From Gammaproteobacteria bacterium (lineage in GTDB: Bacteria > Pseudomonadota > Gammaproteobacteria > Burkholderiales > Thiobacillaceae), in assembly GCA_018820765.1 (NCBI GenBank), contig JAHJNN010000007.1, forward strand, positions 164,620-228,619: a DNA stretch of 64,000 nucleotides. The letters run 5' to 3'. The notes beneath the pieces were generated by a model. The model was not told where the DNA came from and made no database searches. It saw only the letters and a list, made by a program, of their open reading frames with translations. Made by a program: the position numbers and the translations under genes. Shown here piece by piece: positions 30,414 to 38,942 of the stretch. The number at the start of each line of letters is the position of its first letter. The stretch's first letter is position 1.

Positions 30414-31139
30414 ATGACGATCCCGACGAAGCCGCCCGACGACCCCGTGCGCAGCGTGCTCCTCACCGGCGCCAACCGCGGCATCGGCCTGGAGTGGTGC
30501 CGCCAGTACGCCGCCGCGGGCTGGCGCGTCTTTGCCAGCTGCCGCCATCCCGAGGCCGCCGATGAACTGCACGAACTCGCGCGCAAGCATCCGCGGCTTA
30601 CGGTGCACACGCTGGACGTGACCCGGCCGGAATCGCTCGCCGCCCTGCGCGCCGAACTGCAGGACGAGGCCATCGACGTCCTCGTCAACAATGCCGGCAT
30701 CTATCTGGAGAAGTACGTGCACGGCGAATCCCTGCGCTACGCCGACTGGATCGAGACCTTCACGGTCAACACGCTCGGCCCGATGCGCACGACCGAGGCC
30801 CTGCTGGAACCGCTGGCGCGCAGCACCCGCCGCCTGGTCGTCAACATGAGCAGCCACATGGGCTCCATCGCCGAGATCGCCGTGCCGGGCGACTACTACT
30901 ACCGCTCCAGCAAGGCGGCGCTCAATGCCGCCATGAAAGGCCTGTCCCTCTCTCTGCGGGAACACGGCATCGGCGTACTGCTGCTTCATCCCGGCTGGGT
31001 CAAAACGCGCATGGGCGGCGAGGACGCCCCCCTTTCCCCCGCCGAAAGCGTAGCTGCCATGCGCGCGCTGGTGGACCGCTTCGGCATGGACATGAACGGC
31101 CGCTTCTTCCGCTACGACGGCTCGGAAATTCCCTGGTAA
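30414..31139 (+). CDS. Short-chain dehydrogenase/reductase
   Basis: Protein of 241 aa of the SDR superfamily. The nucleotide-binding motif TGANRGIGLEW is near residue 20, NNAGIYL near 90 and the catalytic YxxxK is YRSSK near 160. Substrate unknown; close to the YciK/CsgA-like branch. Immediately downstream of the PDC-like gene. Confidence 0.9.
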   Translation: MTIPTKPPDDPVRSVLLTGANRGIGLEWCRQYAAAGWRVFASCRHPEAADELHELARKHPRLTVHTLDVTRPESLAALRAELQDEAIDVLVNNAGIYLEKYVHGESLRYADWIETFTVNTLGPMRTTEALLEPLARSTRRLVVNMSSHMGSIAEIAVPGDYYYRSSKAALNAAMKGLSLSLREHGIGVLLLHPGWVKTRMGGEDAPLSPAESVAAMRALVDRFGMDMNGRFFRYDGSEIPW

Positions 31140-31214
31140 AGACGTAGCAGGGCCAACGAACAAAACACGGCCGGCAAGCAACTATAAAGATGGAATACCA
31201 CCGGAGGACGAAAC

Positions 31215-31586
31215 ATGGCCAACCCTTTCGTGCACATCGAATTGCAGACCAAGGACCTTGCCAAGGCCAAGGACTTTTATTCCAGGCTTTTCGACTGGAA
31301 GCTCGAAAGCCTCCCCGTGGCCGGCGACGACATGCCCTACACGATGATCGACGTCGGCGAGGGAACCGGCGGCGGCATGTACGAGAACCAGGACCCCGGG
31401 GTTCCGCCGCACTGGCTGGCCTACGTCGGCGTGGACGACATCCGGGCCTCCACCCTCAAGGCGCGCGAACTGGGCGCGACCGTGTTGCAGGATGTGATGC
31501 CGATCGGCGACCACGGCTGGATCAGCGTCATCCGGGACCCTACCGGCGCAGTCATCGCCATGTGGAAGCCCAAAGAAGGCTCATAG
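31215..31586 (+). CDS. VOC (glyoxalase-like) protein
   Basis: Protein of 123 aa with a single vicinal oxygen chelate module: FVHIELQTKDLAKAKDFYSR at the N-terminus and HGWISVIRDPTGAVIAMWKP at the C-terminus. Typical of small bleomycin resistance/glyoxalase-fold proteins; substrate unknown. Strong ribosome site ggagg. Confidence 0.88.
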   Translation: MANPFVHIELQTKDLAKAKDFYSRLFDWKLESLPVAGDDMPYTMIDVGEGTGGGMYENQDPGVPPHWLAYVGVDDIRASTLKARELGATVLQDVMPIGDHGWISVIRDPTGAVIAMWKPKEGS

Positions 31587-31602
31587 GGCACCGTTTCCCC
31601 GG

Positions 31603-31764
31603 TCAGCTCGGTGTAAACAGGCTCCAGACCACGGCAATCAGCACGAACAGCACCGTCAGCAGAAGCAGGCCCAGGCCCAGCATCTGGAATATCCCGATGC
31701 CGGATCGTTCGCGGGGTCTGGATTCCGGGAGGTCGGGTAAGGGAGAAGCGGGCTCGGCCGGCAT
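31603..31764 (-). CDS. Small single-span membrane protein
   Basis: A 53-aa protein: a Pro/Glu-rich cytoplasmic head, then one membrane helix (MLGLGLLLLTVLFVLIAVVW). The ribosome site gaggag lies 6 bases before the ATG. Convergent with the VOC gene. No family recognised. Confidence 0.6.
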   Translation of the reverse strand: MPAEPASPLPDLPESRPRERSGIGIFQMLGLGLLLLTVLFVLIAVVWSLFTPS

Positions 31765-31897
31765 GGTGAACTCCTCGTTCCGGGATACTTATCTCTTAGC
31801 GCATCGCGGGCGAATTGCCACATGCGGCCCGCCCTTGCCTCAGCGCCCAAAATCATGGCTTGAAACACGCGCAGGAACGACTAAAAACAATGCGTAT

Positions 31898-32000
31898 CGT
31901 CCAAAAAGCAAAACCGCCGCGAGGCGGCGACGCAAAGCCAGCGGCCTCAGGTGGTTCCGTAACCCGGAAAACGCATCCCCAGGCAGCGCGGCCGCCAATA
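31898..32000 (+). ncRNA. Candidate c-di-GMP (GEMM-I-like) riboswitch
   Basis: The 323-base gap before the DUF1540 gene contains the GEMM 5' domain pattern: gcaaaacc (31908), a 5-bp stem ccgcc/ggcgg closed by a GNRA tetraloop gcga, then gacgcaaagcc (31929-31939). The second half has a hairpin ttccg-taacc-cggaa and an outer pairing gcggcc (31941) with ggccgc (31990), enclosing aggcagc. The 5' half fits the family well; the 3' half is less standard. It ends about 90 bases before the ATG. The rest of the gap shows no gene. Confidence 0.5.
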
Positions 32001-32087
32001 CACCTTCCCAGCCGGCTGCATGCTTCGTTCCCCCGCGGCGTGTACCCCGCTGGTCCCATCCCTCACCTTCAGCCCAAGGAGAGTCCC

Positions 32088-32387
32088 ATGAAACACATCA
32101 CCATCGACATGCCGATCGTGTCCGAATGCCTGGCGAACGAATGCGCCTACAACGTCAACATGAAGTGCCACGCCAGGGCGATCACGGTGGGCAACAGCCT
32201 GCATGCCGGCTGCGACACCTTTTTCTCGCGTGCAGGCCACACCAAAGCGGCCGAGCGGACGGCGGGCGTCGGCGCCTGCAAGTCCACCCAGTGCAAATTC
32301 AACGAGGACCTGGAGTGCATGACGGACAGCATCCGCGTCGCCCCCAGCGGCCAGGAGGTCAACTGCATGACCTACTCGCCGCGCTAG
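32088..32387 (+). CDS. DUF1540-type Cys-rich protein
   Basis: Protein of 99 aa with two copies of the small Cys-rich DUF1540 motif: ECLANECAYNVNMKCHARAI and ACKSTQCKFNEDLECMTDSI, each followed by a C-terminal Cys (AGCDTF, NCMTYS). The pattern suggests metal binding. Ribosome site aaggagag precedes the ATG. A candidate riboswitch lies upstream. Function unknown. Confidence 0.85.
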   Translation: MKHITIDMPIVSECLANECAYNVNMKCHARAITVGNSLHAGCDTFFSRAGHTKAAERTAGVGACKSTQCKFNEDLECMTDSIRVAPSGQEVNCMTYSPR

Positions 32388-32519
32388 CCCATTCGCCCTC
32401 GCACCAAGCCGGCAAGCGGTGCCCGTGCGGGGGGCCTATTTGAGGGAAACCAATCTGCGCCCGTGAGCTGACTTGTGCCGTGTCCTGGCCAGCCGGGTGC
32501 CCGTCAAGGAGATGAAAAA

Positions 32520-32747
32520 ATGGATATTGTTGACATGATCGTCCATGTGGACGAAACGATTCCCAGCGAGAAAATGCATGAGCTGGAAGACACAGTTCGG
32601 ACTGACGCCTGCGTCATCAGCGCCTGCAGCTCGACCGAAAACCCTCATATGCTGGTGGTGACCTACAACCCGGCCTGCACCAGCTCGGGCAAGCTCTTGA
32701 ACATGGTTCAAGCGCAGGGTGTTCATGCGGAGCTGGTCGGCCTCTAG
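32520..32747 (+). CDS. Small protein with HMA-like fold pattern
   Basis: Protein of 75 aa starting MDIVDMIVHVDETIP after a good ribosome site (aaggaga). The beta-alpha-beta-beta-alpha-beta pattern resembles ferredoxin-like heavy-metal-associated domains, but the CxxC metal motif is absent; three isolated cysteines are present (DACVISAC, PAC). Function unknown. Confidence 0.6.
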   Translation: MDIVDMIVHVDETIPSEKMHELEDTVRTDACVISACSSTENPHMLVVTYNPACTSSGKLLNMVQAQGVHAELVGL

Positions 32748-32925
32748 CTTCCGCGTGCCCGGATTCCCGCGCATTCGGGCGGTTCGAGGCGTTTTCCTAC
32801 GCCCGGCCAAGGGCAGCGCTTACGGCAATGCCCACCGCGTGTTGGTAAGGTTCAGTTGGTTTACCAGGCAGGGAGCAGCCGGATGGCGGAACGCCGCTAT
32901 CCATGTCGTCGAGGAGGATCAGACC

Positions 32926-33123
32926 ATGAAGACAATCGCAATTGCGGGTTTGCTGGCTTTCGCCCTGTCGGCCGTTTCCTGCGGCACCGTCACCGGTGCT
33001 GCCGTGGGTGCCGGGGCGGGGGCCGCCATTGGCGCCGGCACGGGTTACGGCGCCAAGGAAGGGGCTTTGATCGGCACAGGCGTTGGCGCGGCAGCGGGCG
33101 CCATCTACGACATCACCAAATGA
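32926..33123 (+). CDS. Glycine-zipper lipoprotein
   Basis: Protein of 65 aa. Lipoprotein-like signal ending SAVSCG, then GAAVGAGAGAAIGAGTGYGA, a glycine zipper as in OmpA-associated or YMGG-type outer-membrane proteins. Strong ribosome site gaggagg. Followed 11 bases later by another small exported-protein gene, probably an operon. Confidence 0.8.
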   Translation: MKTIAIAGLLAFALSAVSCGTVTGAAVGAGAGAAIGAGTGYGAKEGALIGTGVGAAAGAIYDITK

Positions 33124-33134
33124 CGGAGGCGACC

Positions 33135-33416
33135 ATGAAAAAAACCAGGATGTGTTTGATCGTGGCAGCGGCGGGCAGTCTTATGGTGCCGGGCGGAGCC
33201 GCCTTCGGGCAGGACACGCCCGACTGCAGCAAAGCCAACCGCCCGCAAATGGTGGAAGGCCAGGTGACCCAGGTGAACATGGACCAGGGCAGACTCAGGC
33301 TGCGCGCGAGCGACGGGACGGTGCATGAGTTTCAGGCTTCCAAGGAAACCATCGGCGGCTACAAGATCGGCGACCCCATCAAGGCCAAGCTGAGAGTGGA
33401 CCCGCGCTGCAACTAG
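33135..33416 (+). CDS. Small exported protein of unknown function
   Basis: Protein of 93 aa with a signal peptide ending AAFGQ. The mature part (MVEGQVTQVNMDQGRLRLRA) looks like a small OB-like beta barrel with a Cys near each end that may pair. Starts 11 bases after the glycine-zipper gene. Convergent with the cupin gene. Confidence 0.7.
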   Translation: MKKTRMCLIVAAAGSLMVPGGAAFGQDTPDCSKANRPQMVEGQVTQVNMDQGRLRLRASDGTVHEFQASKETIGGYKIGDPIKAKLRVDPRCN

Positions 33417-33440
33417 TTCGCAGCGACCCCGCCCCTGCGC

Positions 33441-34691
33441 CTACTCAGCCGGCGATTGTGCCGCGGGGATCGTGCCGTACCAGAGTTGCCTGAGGTAACG
33501 CGCGCGCGCCAGCGCATTGACGATACCCATGTGCTGCGCCAGCGGCAGCGAGGGAAAGCGGCTGGCGAGGTCCGCCACCGCGAAGGCGGCAGTGTGCGCT
33601 GCCAGCCAGCGGAACGGCGCCACCATCGCCTCCGGCACCTCCAGGTGCAGCGGCGTGGCGTCATCGCCCTCTGCGCCGCGGACGACGATCCTCACGGTCT
33701 GCCCGCCCTGCACGTTGGGCTCGAATTCCATGCGTGCCTCGGGGCAGCGCTGAAAACGGCTCGCCGCACCCGCCTGATTCAGCCGTTCGGCCTCGTTCAG
33801 CCGGGTCAGCACGGCGTCGTCAAGGTCCATGCCGGCGGTGACCCGCGGCCAGTCCTGCATCAGCGCCTGCCATTGCCCGCGCGCCGTCGCCGACTGCGCG
33901 CGGTCGCCCCACGCGCCATACAGCGGGCGCCGCCAGCGCGCATCCTGCAACAACCGCAGGCGCAAGGCTTCGAGCGCGCATTCGAACGCCGCGGGCGTGC
34001 GCACGATGATGCTCACCGACAGCGAACCCTCGCCCGATTCGGTGTAGTGCCAGGTGCCGCGCGGCATGAACAGCACGGTGCCGGGCTTCATGTCCACCGT
34101 TTCGAAATTGCTGCGGGCAGGATCCGGAAAACCGGCCGGCACCTGCGGATACAGATCGTCGAAGCACGGGTCGCCGGGATTGAACTGCATGCCCCAGGGT
34201 TGCTCGATGTCCGGCGCCTTGGCGATGTGGAAGCGCTTCTCGCCCTGCAGCTGGATGGAGAACACCTCCTCGGAATCGAAATGGCAGCTCACCCCGTTGC
34301 CCGGCGACGCCGCGAATGCGCCGATGCGTGCCGACCCGGACGGCGCGCCCAGCTCCTGCTCCAGTTGGCGCAGCATCCCACCGAGTGCAGGCACCAGCGC
34401 CGCGATGTCCGGCATATACAGGCTCAGCCCCATGCGCACCAGCAGGGCCGGGCTGGTGTGTTCGATGCCGACGGTGCGGCTGCTGGCGGTTGCGTTGCCG
34501 AACGACATGCGTCCGCGGTACTTCGCCGCCAGCGCCTCAACGCTCTGCAACTGCGGCACCCGCAGGGCGGCCGGCAGGCGCTCCGGACTGCCATGGGCGG
34601 CATACGCCCGATCAGGCCAGTGCTGCGCCAGGAAATCCGCCATCGGAAGCGGCGCGACCAGCGCAGCAAGGATGGAAGTCGTGCTCGGCAT
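33441..34691 (-). CDS. JmjC/cupin-like Fe(II)/2-oxoglutarate oxygenase-type protein
   Basis: Protein of 416 aa. A cupin_4/JmjC-type core is seen: CHFDSEEVFSIQLQGEKRFH gives the HxD iron ligands, and RGTWHYTESGEGSLSV gives the distal His; WGMQFNPGDPCFDDLYPQVP lies between. The family includes the ribosomal oxygenase RoxA, which hydroxylates an Arg of ribosomal protein L16, but this protein is divergent and its substrate is unknown. Confidence 0.8.
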   Translation of the reverse strand: MPSTTSILAALVAPLPMADFLAQHWPDRAYAAHGSPERLPAALRVPQLQSVEALAAKYRGRMSFGNATASSRTVGIEHTSPALLVRMGLSLYMPDIAALVPALGGMLRQLEQELGAPSGSARIGAFAASPGNGVSCHFDSEEVFSIQLQGEKRFHIAKAPDIEQPWGMQFNPGDPCFDDLYPQVPAGFPDPARSNFETVDMKPGTVLFMPRGTWHYTESGEGSLSVSIIVRTPAAFECALEALRLRLLQDARWRRPLYGAWGDRAQSATARGQWQALMQDWPRVTAGMDLDDAVLTRLNEAERLNQAGAASRFQRCPEARMEFEPNVQGGQTVRIVVRGAEGDDATPLHLEVPEAMVAPFRWLAAHTAAFAVADLASRFPSLPLAQHMGIVNALARARYLRQLWYGTIPAAQSPAE

Positions 34692-34792
34692 GGTGGTCCT
34701 CCCAGACGGTCTATCCGGATGAATCCTGCCCCAGCCGCGTCAGCCGGCCGCAGGCTTCGTGTCGTCGGCCATGGCCGGAGTGTTCAAAAGCG

Positions 34793-34911
34793 TTACTTCG
34801 GATTGGCCGCGCGGTAGTCGGGGTCGTCCAGCAATGTCCCGGCCAGCTTGTGATACAGGCTCGTGTACTGGTTGATCCCCGTGGGGATCGCCGGAAGACG
34901 AACCCGCTCAT
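34793..34911 (-). pseudogene. Possible frameshifted small gene
   Basis: After a good ribosome site (aaggag), an ATG at 34911 opens MSGFVFRRSPRG. One frame over, the same stretch continues as GINQYTSLYHKLAGTLLDDP and ends YRAANPK at 34793, with clearly protein-like composition. A single frameshift near position 34876 would join them to a protein of about 39 aa. It may be a true frameshift, a sequencing error, or chance. The rest of the 285-base gap (34692-34976) shows nothing else. Confidence 0.3.
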
Positions 34912-34976
34912 GAATCGCTCCTTGTCAAAGTGATGGTGTCGAAAAAATGCGTTGTTGCGTTTGCCACATCGACCGC

Positions 34977-35891
34977 TCACGCCGCTTTCTTGGCCACCAA
35001 TTTCTTGGCGAGCACGCCGATCCCGAAAACGCCGATCAACAGCAGTTTCCAGAACTTGGCAAAAAAGACTGCGGCCATGGCCAGCAAACCGAGCTTCTTC
35101 GCGGCAACGCCCGCCACCAGCGCCGTCAGGCCGTACTCAGCCACCTTGTCGGTGCCGGCATCGAAATTCTCGTAGCGTTTGCCCTCGTTGTATTGCAGGG
35201 CGGCGAGCAGGGTATGCACAGCAGGCTTGTCCTGGGCAATGGTGCTTTGTCCCGTGACCAGGTTCAGGCTGTAGTAGCCCTCGCGTCCCAGCGCATACGT
35301 GTTGTAGTTGATGCCGTTGTCGGCTGCTGCGGGCTGCCCCTTGCCCCGGGATGAGATCGACCAGACCAGGCGTTTGGTCTGGTCGTCATAGATCGGCTTC
35401 TCGACCCATCCGATGATTTCCATTTCCGGGATGCCCATCTGCGCGCGCTGCTTGTTGTCTTCTTCCGTTCCGGCGCGAATCGATTCCAGCAATTCGTCGG
35501 CGTCCCACTCTTTTGCCTCATCGTCCTTGATGTAGCCCGAAGGCACGTAGTTGATCACGACAAGCCAGTCCCCCTGTTGCGCTTCCAGCGGCACAACCAG
35601 CCCGGCAAGGGATTCGCCAGGGGTGTTCCCCAAGGCCCTGAGGTATTGAGCCGCCTCGGCGGGCGGAACAAAGCCGAAGTCGGCGGGGAGACTGAGCGTG
35701 GCCTGCCCGGAAAGGGGGACATCCTGGGGCCCGTGTTGGATCGCTTTCTGGGCGGACTCGATGGCAGCGGCAAGCGCAGCTTCCTTAGGGATCAGGGCAG
35801 GATTCGAAGCTGGGGGCGATGCTGAAAGTGCCGGTAAAGGCATGACAAGAAACAATAAAGCGAACAGCGGAGCACATAACCGTTTTCCCAT
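34977..35891 (-). CDS. DUF2167 membrane-anchored protein
   Basis: Protein of 304 aa. Signal peptide (ending ALSAS), a large periplasmic domain with GDWLVVINYVPSGYIKDDEA, then two close hydrophobic segments (GLTALVAGVAAKKLGLLAMA and KFWKLLLIGVFGIGVL) and a basic tail, the usual DUF2167 layout. Function unknown. Start MGKRLCAPL has the ribosome site gggag; an upstream TTG is less likely. Confidence 0.85.
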   Translation of the reverse strand: MGKRLCAPLFALLFLVMPLPALSASPPASNPALIPKEAALAAAIESAQKAIQHGPQDVPLSGQATLSLPADFGFVPPAEAAQYLRALGNTPGESLAGLVVPLEAQQGDWLVVINYVPSGYIKDDEAKEWDADELLESIRAGTEEDNKQRAQMGIPEMEIIGWVEKPIYDDQTKRLVWSISSRGKGQPAAADNGINYNTYALGREGYYSLNLVTGQSTIAQDKPAVHTLLAALQYNEGKRYENFDAGTDKVAEYGLTALVAGVAAKKLGLLAMAAVFFAKFWKLLLIGVFGIGVLAKKLVAKKAA

Positions 35892-36024
35892 TTGACTCTC
35901 CCATAAAGTCCAAACGTTCTTGTTCAATTATTTTTTGTTCACTGCTCCGCGAATCGATTATGGCACACGCGCATCCCGCACTTGCACCCGCTAATGCCTG
36001 CGACAGCCCAGCGGACTTTCCCGC

Positions 36025-36372
36025 TTATCGTGTCGGGCCCGCTGATTTGCCGAGCCGGTAAGCATCGGCGATTCCAAGCACCCAACAGCCGGCCAGCACC
36101 AGCGTCGCAACCGTGACGACGGCATCGCCCGAACCGCTCGACGTTTGTGTGACCAGTTCCGAGAGTTGGCCTGCATCGAGCACGGTCCCTTCCGACGCCA
36201 GCCTCTCCAGCACAGTCGACGCCTGCCGCATGACCCTGTCCACGAAGATCCACAGGCAGGCCAGGCTGATCGCGATCAAGGCGATGCCGCGCCCAAAGTG
36301 TTTCAGGTAGAGGTGCCCCGCACCGGGCAATACGAGGGCGGACAACAGAACGGCGTTCGTGGATCGGCTCAT
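36025..36372 (-). CDS. Small integral membrane protein
   Basis: Protein of 115 aa with hydrophobic segments near residues 5-20, 28-44 and 85-103. LLSALVLPGAGHLYLKHFGR is typical of small TM2-like or DUF5683-like proteins. Function unknown. It lies 20 bases after the HD-GYP gene in the same direction. Confidence 0.7.
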   Translation of the reverse strand: MSRSTNAVLLSALVLPGAGHLYLKHFGRGIALIAISLACLWIFVDRVMRQASTVLERLASEGTVLDAGQLSELVTQTSSGSGDAVVTVATLVLAGCWVLGIADAYRLGKSAGPTR

Positions 36373-36392
36373 CGTGCTGTCTCCTCTTCGGA

Positions 36393-37682
36393 CTAGTCGA
36401 GTTTGTCCAGCGTTTCGATCAGCTCCGCGAACACGGCGCTGATTTCTTCATTCTGTTTTGGAAAGTGCAAGACCAGGTCGCGCGCGATATCGCGCAGGCG
36501 CCATTCGAGCTCACGCGACACGACTTCGAGCTCCAGCAGGATTTCAGGCCGCATGTCGTCCATCACCTGCTGCGGTTCCTGCAGGCACGCCCACACACCG
36601 CTCGATGCGAGCGAACGCTTGATCACCGCGATGCGATCCGACACGCGCTGCTGCGCGTCCAGCACCGATTTCGTGTTCGCCAGGGGGGATACGGCGATTG
36701 CGTCGCACTGGGCGAGCACGCTCTCCAGTTTTTGATTCAGGGTGTTCAGGCGCGGCGCATGGTCCGCCAGTGGCCTGATATTTTCCGCGGCCAGGCCATC
36801 GGGTGCGGACTGCGCGATGCTGCTGACGATGGAAACGACCTCCTGCGTGAATTCGCCGGGGATGATTTTCAGGGCGAGGCTGGCGCGCTGGAGGGGGTTG
36901 TCGGGGCGCATGAAGATGCCGCCCAGGGTTTCGGCGGTGGCGACGATACTCCCCTCGCGGCTGATCTGCGTGTTGGCGTAGCGATGCGGGTAGCCGCTTC
37001 CGTCCATGCGCTCATGGTGTTCCCCGACCGCCCGGGCCACCTTCACCGGATAGGGCGTCAGTTCCGTGAGCACCATCTGCCCCACCTTCGGATGCACCAC
37101 GACATGCTTCCATTCCTCAGGCTTCAGATGCGCGCCGGATTTCAGGTACGCCGGATCGAGATACATTTCGCCGATGTCATGCAGCAGGCCGGCGTGTGCG
37201 ACGGCAAGCACGTCATCGTGGGAGAGCTTGGCGCGCGTGGCCAGCATGGTGGCGATCAGGCCGACCAGCACGGTGTGCTTGAAGTGGCGCTGGCCTTCCG
37301 ACTTGTACGACATGGTCAGCAGCGTCGTCATGCTGTTGTTGAGACCGATCCGGGCCGTCGCTTCGAGCGACGCATTTCTTGCCGAGGCCGGACCCGCGCA
37401 GGTTTGCAAGGGCGGCAACTCGTCGAGCAGTTGCTTCGCCACCTCCAGAACCACCTCGATGGTCACGCCATCGACCACGCTCAGGCTGGTTTCCAGCGGC
37501 TTGCGCAGTTTGTGGCGGATGAGGCGTTCCTGCATGCCGGGCGCGAGCGTGGCGCCCTTTGCCAGCAGCTTCATGCCGTTGGCGTCGTAGATGTCCTCGC
37601 TGGCGCATACCTCGTAGCGCTCGCCCAAATCGATGGCCCGCTCAAGATAATGCGGGTTGACGGTGTTCAAGTCTTCGCTCAC
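36393..37682 (-). CDS. HD-GYP domain c-di-GMP phosphodiesterase-type protein
   Basis: Protein of 429 aa. The HD-GYP domain spans about residues 105-290: HAGLLHDIGEMYLDP gives the HD pair (168-169), VVHPKVGQ follows and HHERMDGSGYP (222-232) is the GYP signature. Such proteins hydrolyse c-di-GMP. The N-terminal 100 residues resemble a small beta/alpha sensor region found in similar proteins; no membrane segment. An AT-rich upstream region contains an inverted repeat. Confidence 0.9.
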   Translation of the reverse strand: MSEDLNTVNPHYLERAIDLGERYEVCASEDIYDANGMKLLAKGATLAPGMQERLIRHKLRKPLETSLSVVDGVTIEVVLEVAKQLLDELPPLQTCAGPASARNASLEATARIGLNNSMTTLLTMSYKSEGQRHFKHTVLVGLIATMLATRAKLSHDDVLAVAHAGLLHDIGEMYLDPAYLKSGAHLKPEEWKHVVVHPKVGQMVLTELTPYPVKVARAVGEHHERMDGSGYPHRYANTQISREGSIVATAETLGGIFMRPDNPLQRASLALKIIPGEFTQEVVSIVSSIAQSAPDGLAAENIRPLADHAPRLNTLNQKLESVLAQCDAIAVSPLANTKSVLDAQQRVSDRIAVIKRSLASSGVWACLQEPQQVMDDMRPEILLELEVVSRELEWRLRDIARDLVLHFPKQNEEISAVFAELIETLDKLD

Positions 37683-37727
37683 CGTGCGGCTCTCTCATTC
37701 CAGGGTTTAGTTATAAATATTTTTTAT

Positions 37728-37797
37728 GATTTTTATGGTGGTTGGTCATGAGACCCCACGATTTTTAGCCATCCTGCAGCGAACACCATAAAAAATC
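37728..37797. promoter_or_regulatory. AT-rich inverted repeat upstream of the HD-GYP gene
   Basis: Arms gatttttatggtg (37728-37740) and caccataaaaaatc (37784-37797) are inverted copies about 43 bases apart, within an unusually AT-rich stretch. Position 45-115 bases upstream of the HD-GYP start suggests an operator or promoter element (inference). The rest of the 234-base gap shows no gene. Confidence 0.4.
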
Positions 37798-37916
37798 AAT
37801 CGTACATTTGGGGGACATGAGGGTGGCGCGGACATCCGGCAATGGCGGGCGCCACCGCCCGAACCCGGTCGAAAACTACACCTGACCTGCCTGGGATGGT
37901 GTCGACCCCGAACCAC

Positions 37917-38792
37917 TCAGGGCTCAAAAAAATAGTAGTTGTACAACAAGTGCCCGAACACCGGCATGGCGATCAGCGCCGCCCAGGGCTGGTACGCGCA
38001 CAAGGCCACCAGGAGTGAAAAGGTCAGCCCGTAAAACGACTGCTCGTCGAAATGGCGGCCCTTTATGAGGAGCGCAATACCGGACGCGTCATCCCACTGG
38101 ATGCGGACATACGTGCTGTAGGTCTGAATCGCAGCGAACACCGTCAACAGCGTGACCAGGAAACCGCCGGCAGCCGTCACGTAAAGCAGTTCCTTGAAGT
38201 CGCCCGGAAACACCGGCGGCAGCCGGGTGGACACGGCCTTGAGAAGGGCCAGCGTGATGGCCGCAAAAATCGCCTGCTTGGTCATGAAGGCGCGGATTGC
38301 GCTCTTGTCCGTTTCATGGAAGCTGGCGACGGGCTGTTTCAGAAGCGCGTCATGCTTTTCTTTTTCCCTGGCGAGCGCGATGCCATGCGCCACCGCCAGA
38401 GCCACCCCATCCGGCGTCAGCGTCTGCCCCCCGAGGGGGGCGTGAGCGGACGGCACCGGCCCGGTCCGCGCAAGCAATCGCTGGTAACGGCCTATCACGC
38501 CATCCTCTTTTTCCGGTCTGTTCTGCACGTTTTTGTCCTGCGCATGGACCCAGAATTGCACGGCCACGAGCACGAGCAGGATGCCGAAGGCGAACGCGCG
38601 GACCGTCGTATCCCCGATGTCCGGCAGGACTTGCAGGCAATCGAACAGCGGCAAGCGCGCCGACAGCTGGCGGCCCACGTGAGGCGCGACCAGCGCGAGC
38701 GCGAGCAGCACGGTCAGCGTCAGGATTATCTTCGCCACCCGGCGCGCGGGAGCGGGAGCGGGAGCGGGTTTCGTCGAACCTGTCTCAGACAT
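37917..38792 (-). CDS. Membrane protein of unknown function
   Basis: Protein of 291 aa. A Pro/Ala head and TM1 (about residues 20-37), TM2 (about 63-82), a cytoplasmic helical region rich in Lys/Glu (GIALAREKEKHDALL), then four more segments towards the C-terminus (ending FGHLLYNYYFFEP). No family recognised. Divergent from the ATPase-like gene at 38943, which may be a partner. Confidence 0.7.
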   Translation of the reverse strand: MSETGSTKPAPAPAPARRVAKIILTLTVLLALALVAPHVGRQLSARLPLFDCLQVLPDIGDTTVRAFAFGILLVLVAVQFWVHAQDKNVQNRPEKEDGVIGRYQRLLARTGPVPSAHAPLGGQTLTPDGVALAVAHGIALAREKEKHDALLKQPVASFHETDKSAIRAFMTKQAIFAAITLALLKAVSTRLPPVFPGDFKELLYVTAAGGFLVTLLTVFAAIQTYSTYVRIQWDDASGIALLIKGRHFDEQSFYGLTFSLLVALCAYQPWAALIAMPVFGHLLYNYYFFEP

Positions 38793-38942
38793 GTTTTCGG
38801 CCTCCGGACGGAAAGTACGCAATATAGCCAACGGACGCCCCGCTGTTCCCGATCGCCGCCGCCTGACGCTATCATGGCGTGCCGCCGGAAGTCTCGGGCG
38901 ACCCGTTTCCAGTCAACTGAAGCCAGGCGACCACGCACCTAC

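Noticed and set aside
38052..38942. Upstream extension of the ATPase-like protein at 38943
   Set aside because: The extension is antisense to the 37917-38792 membrane protein and has no motif.
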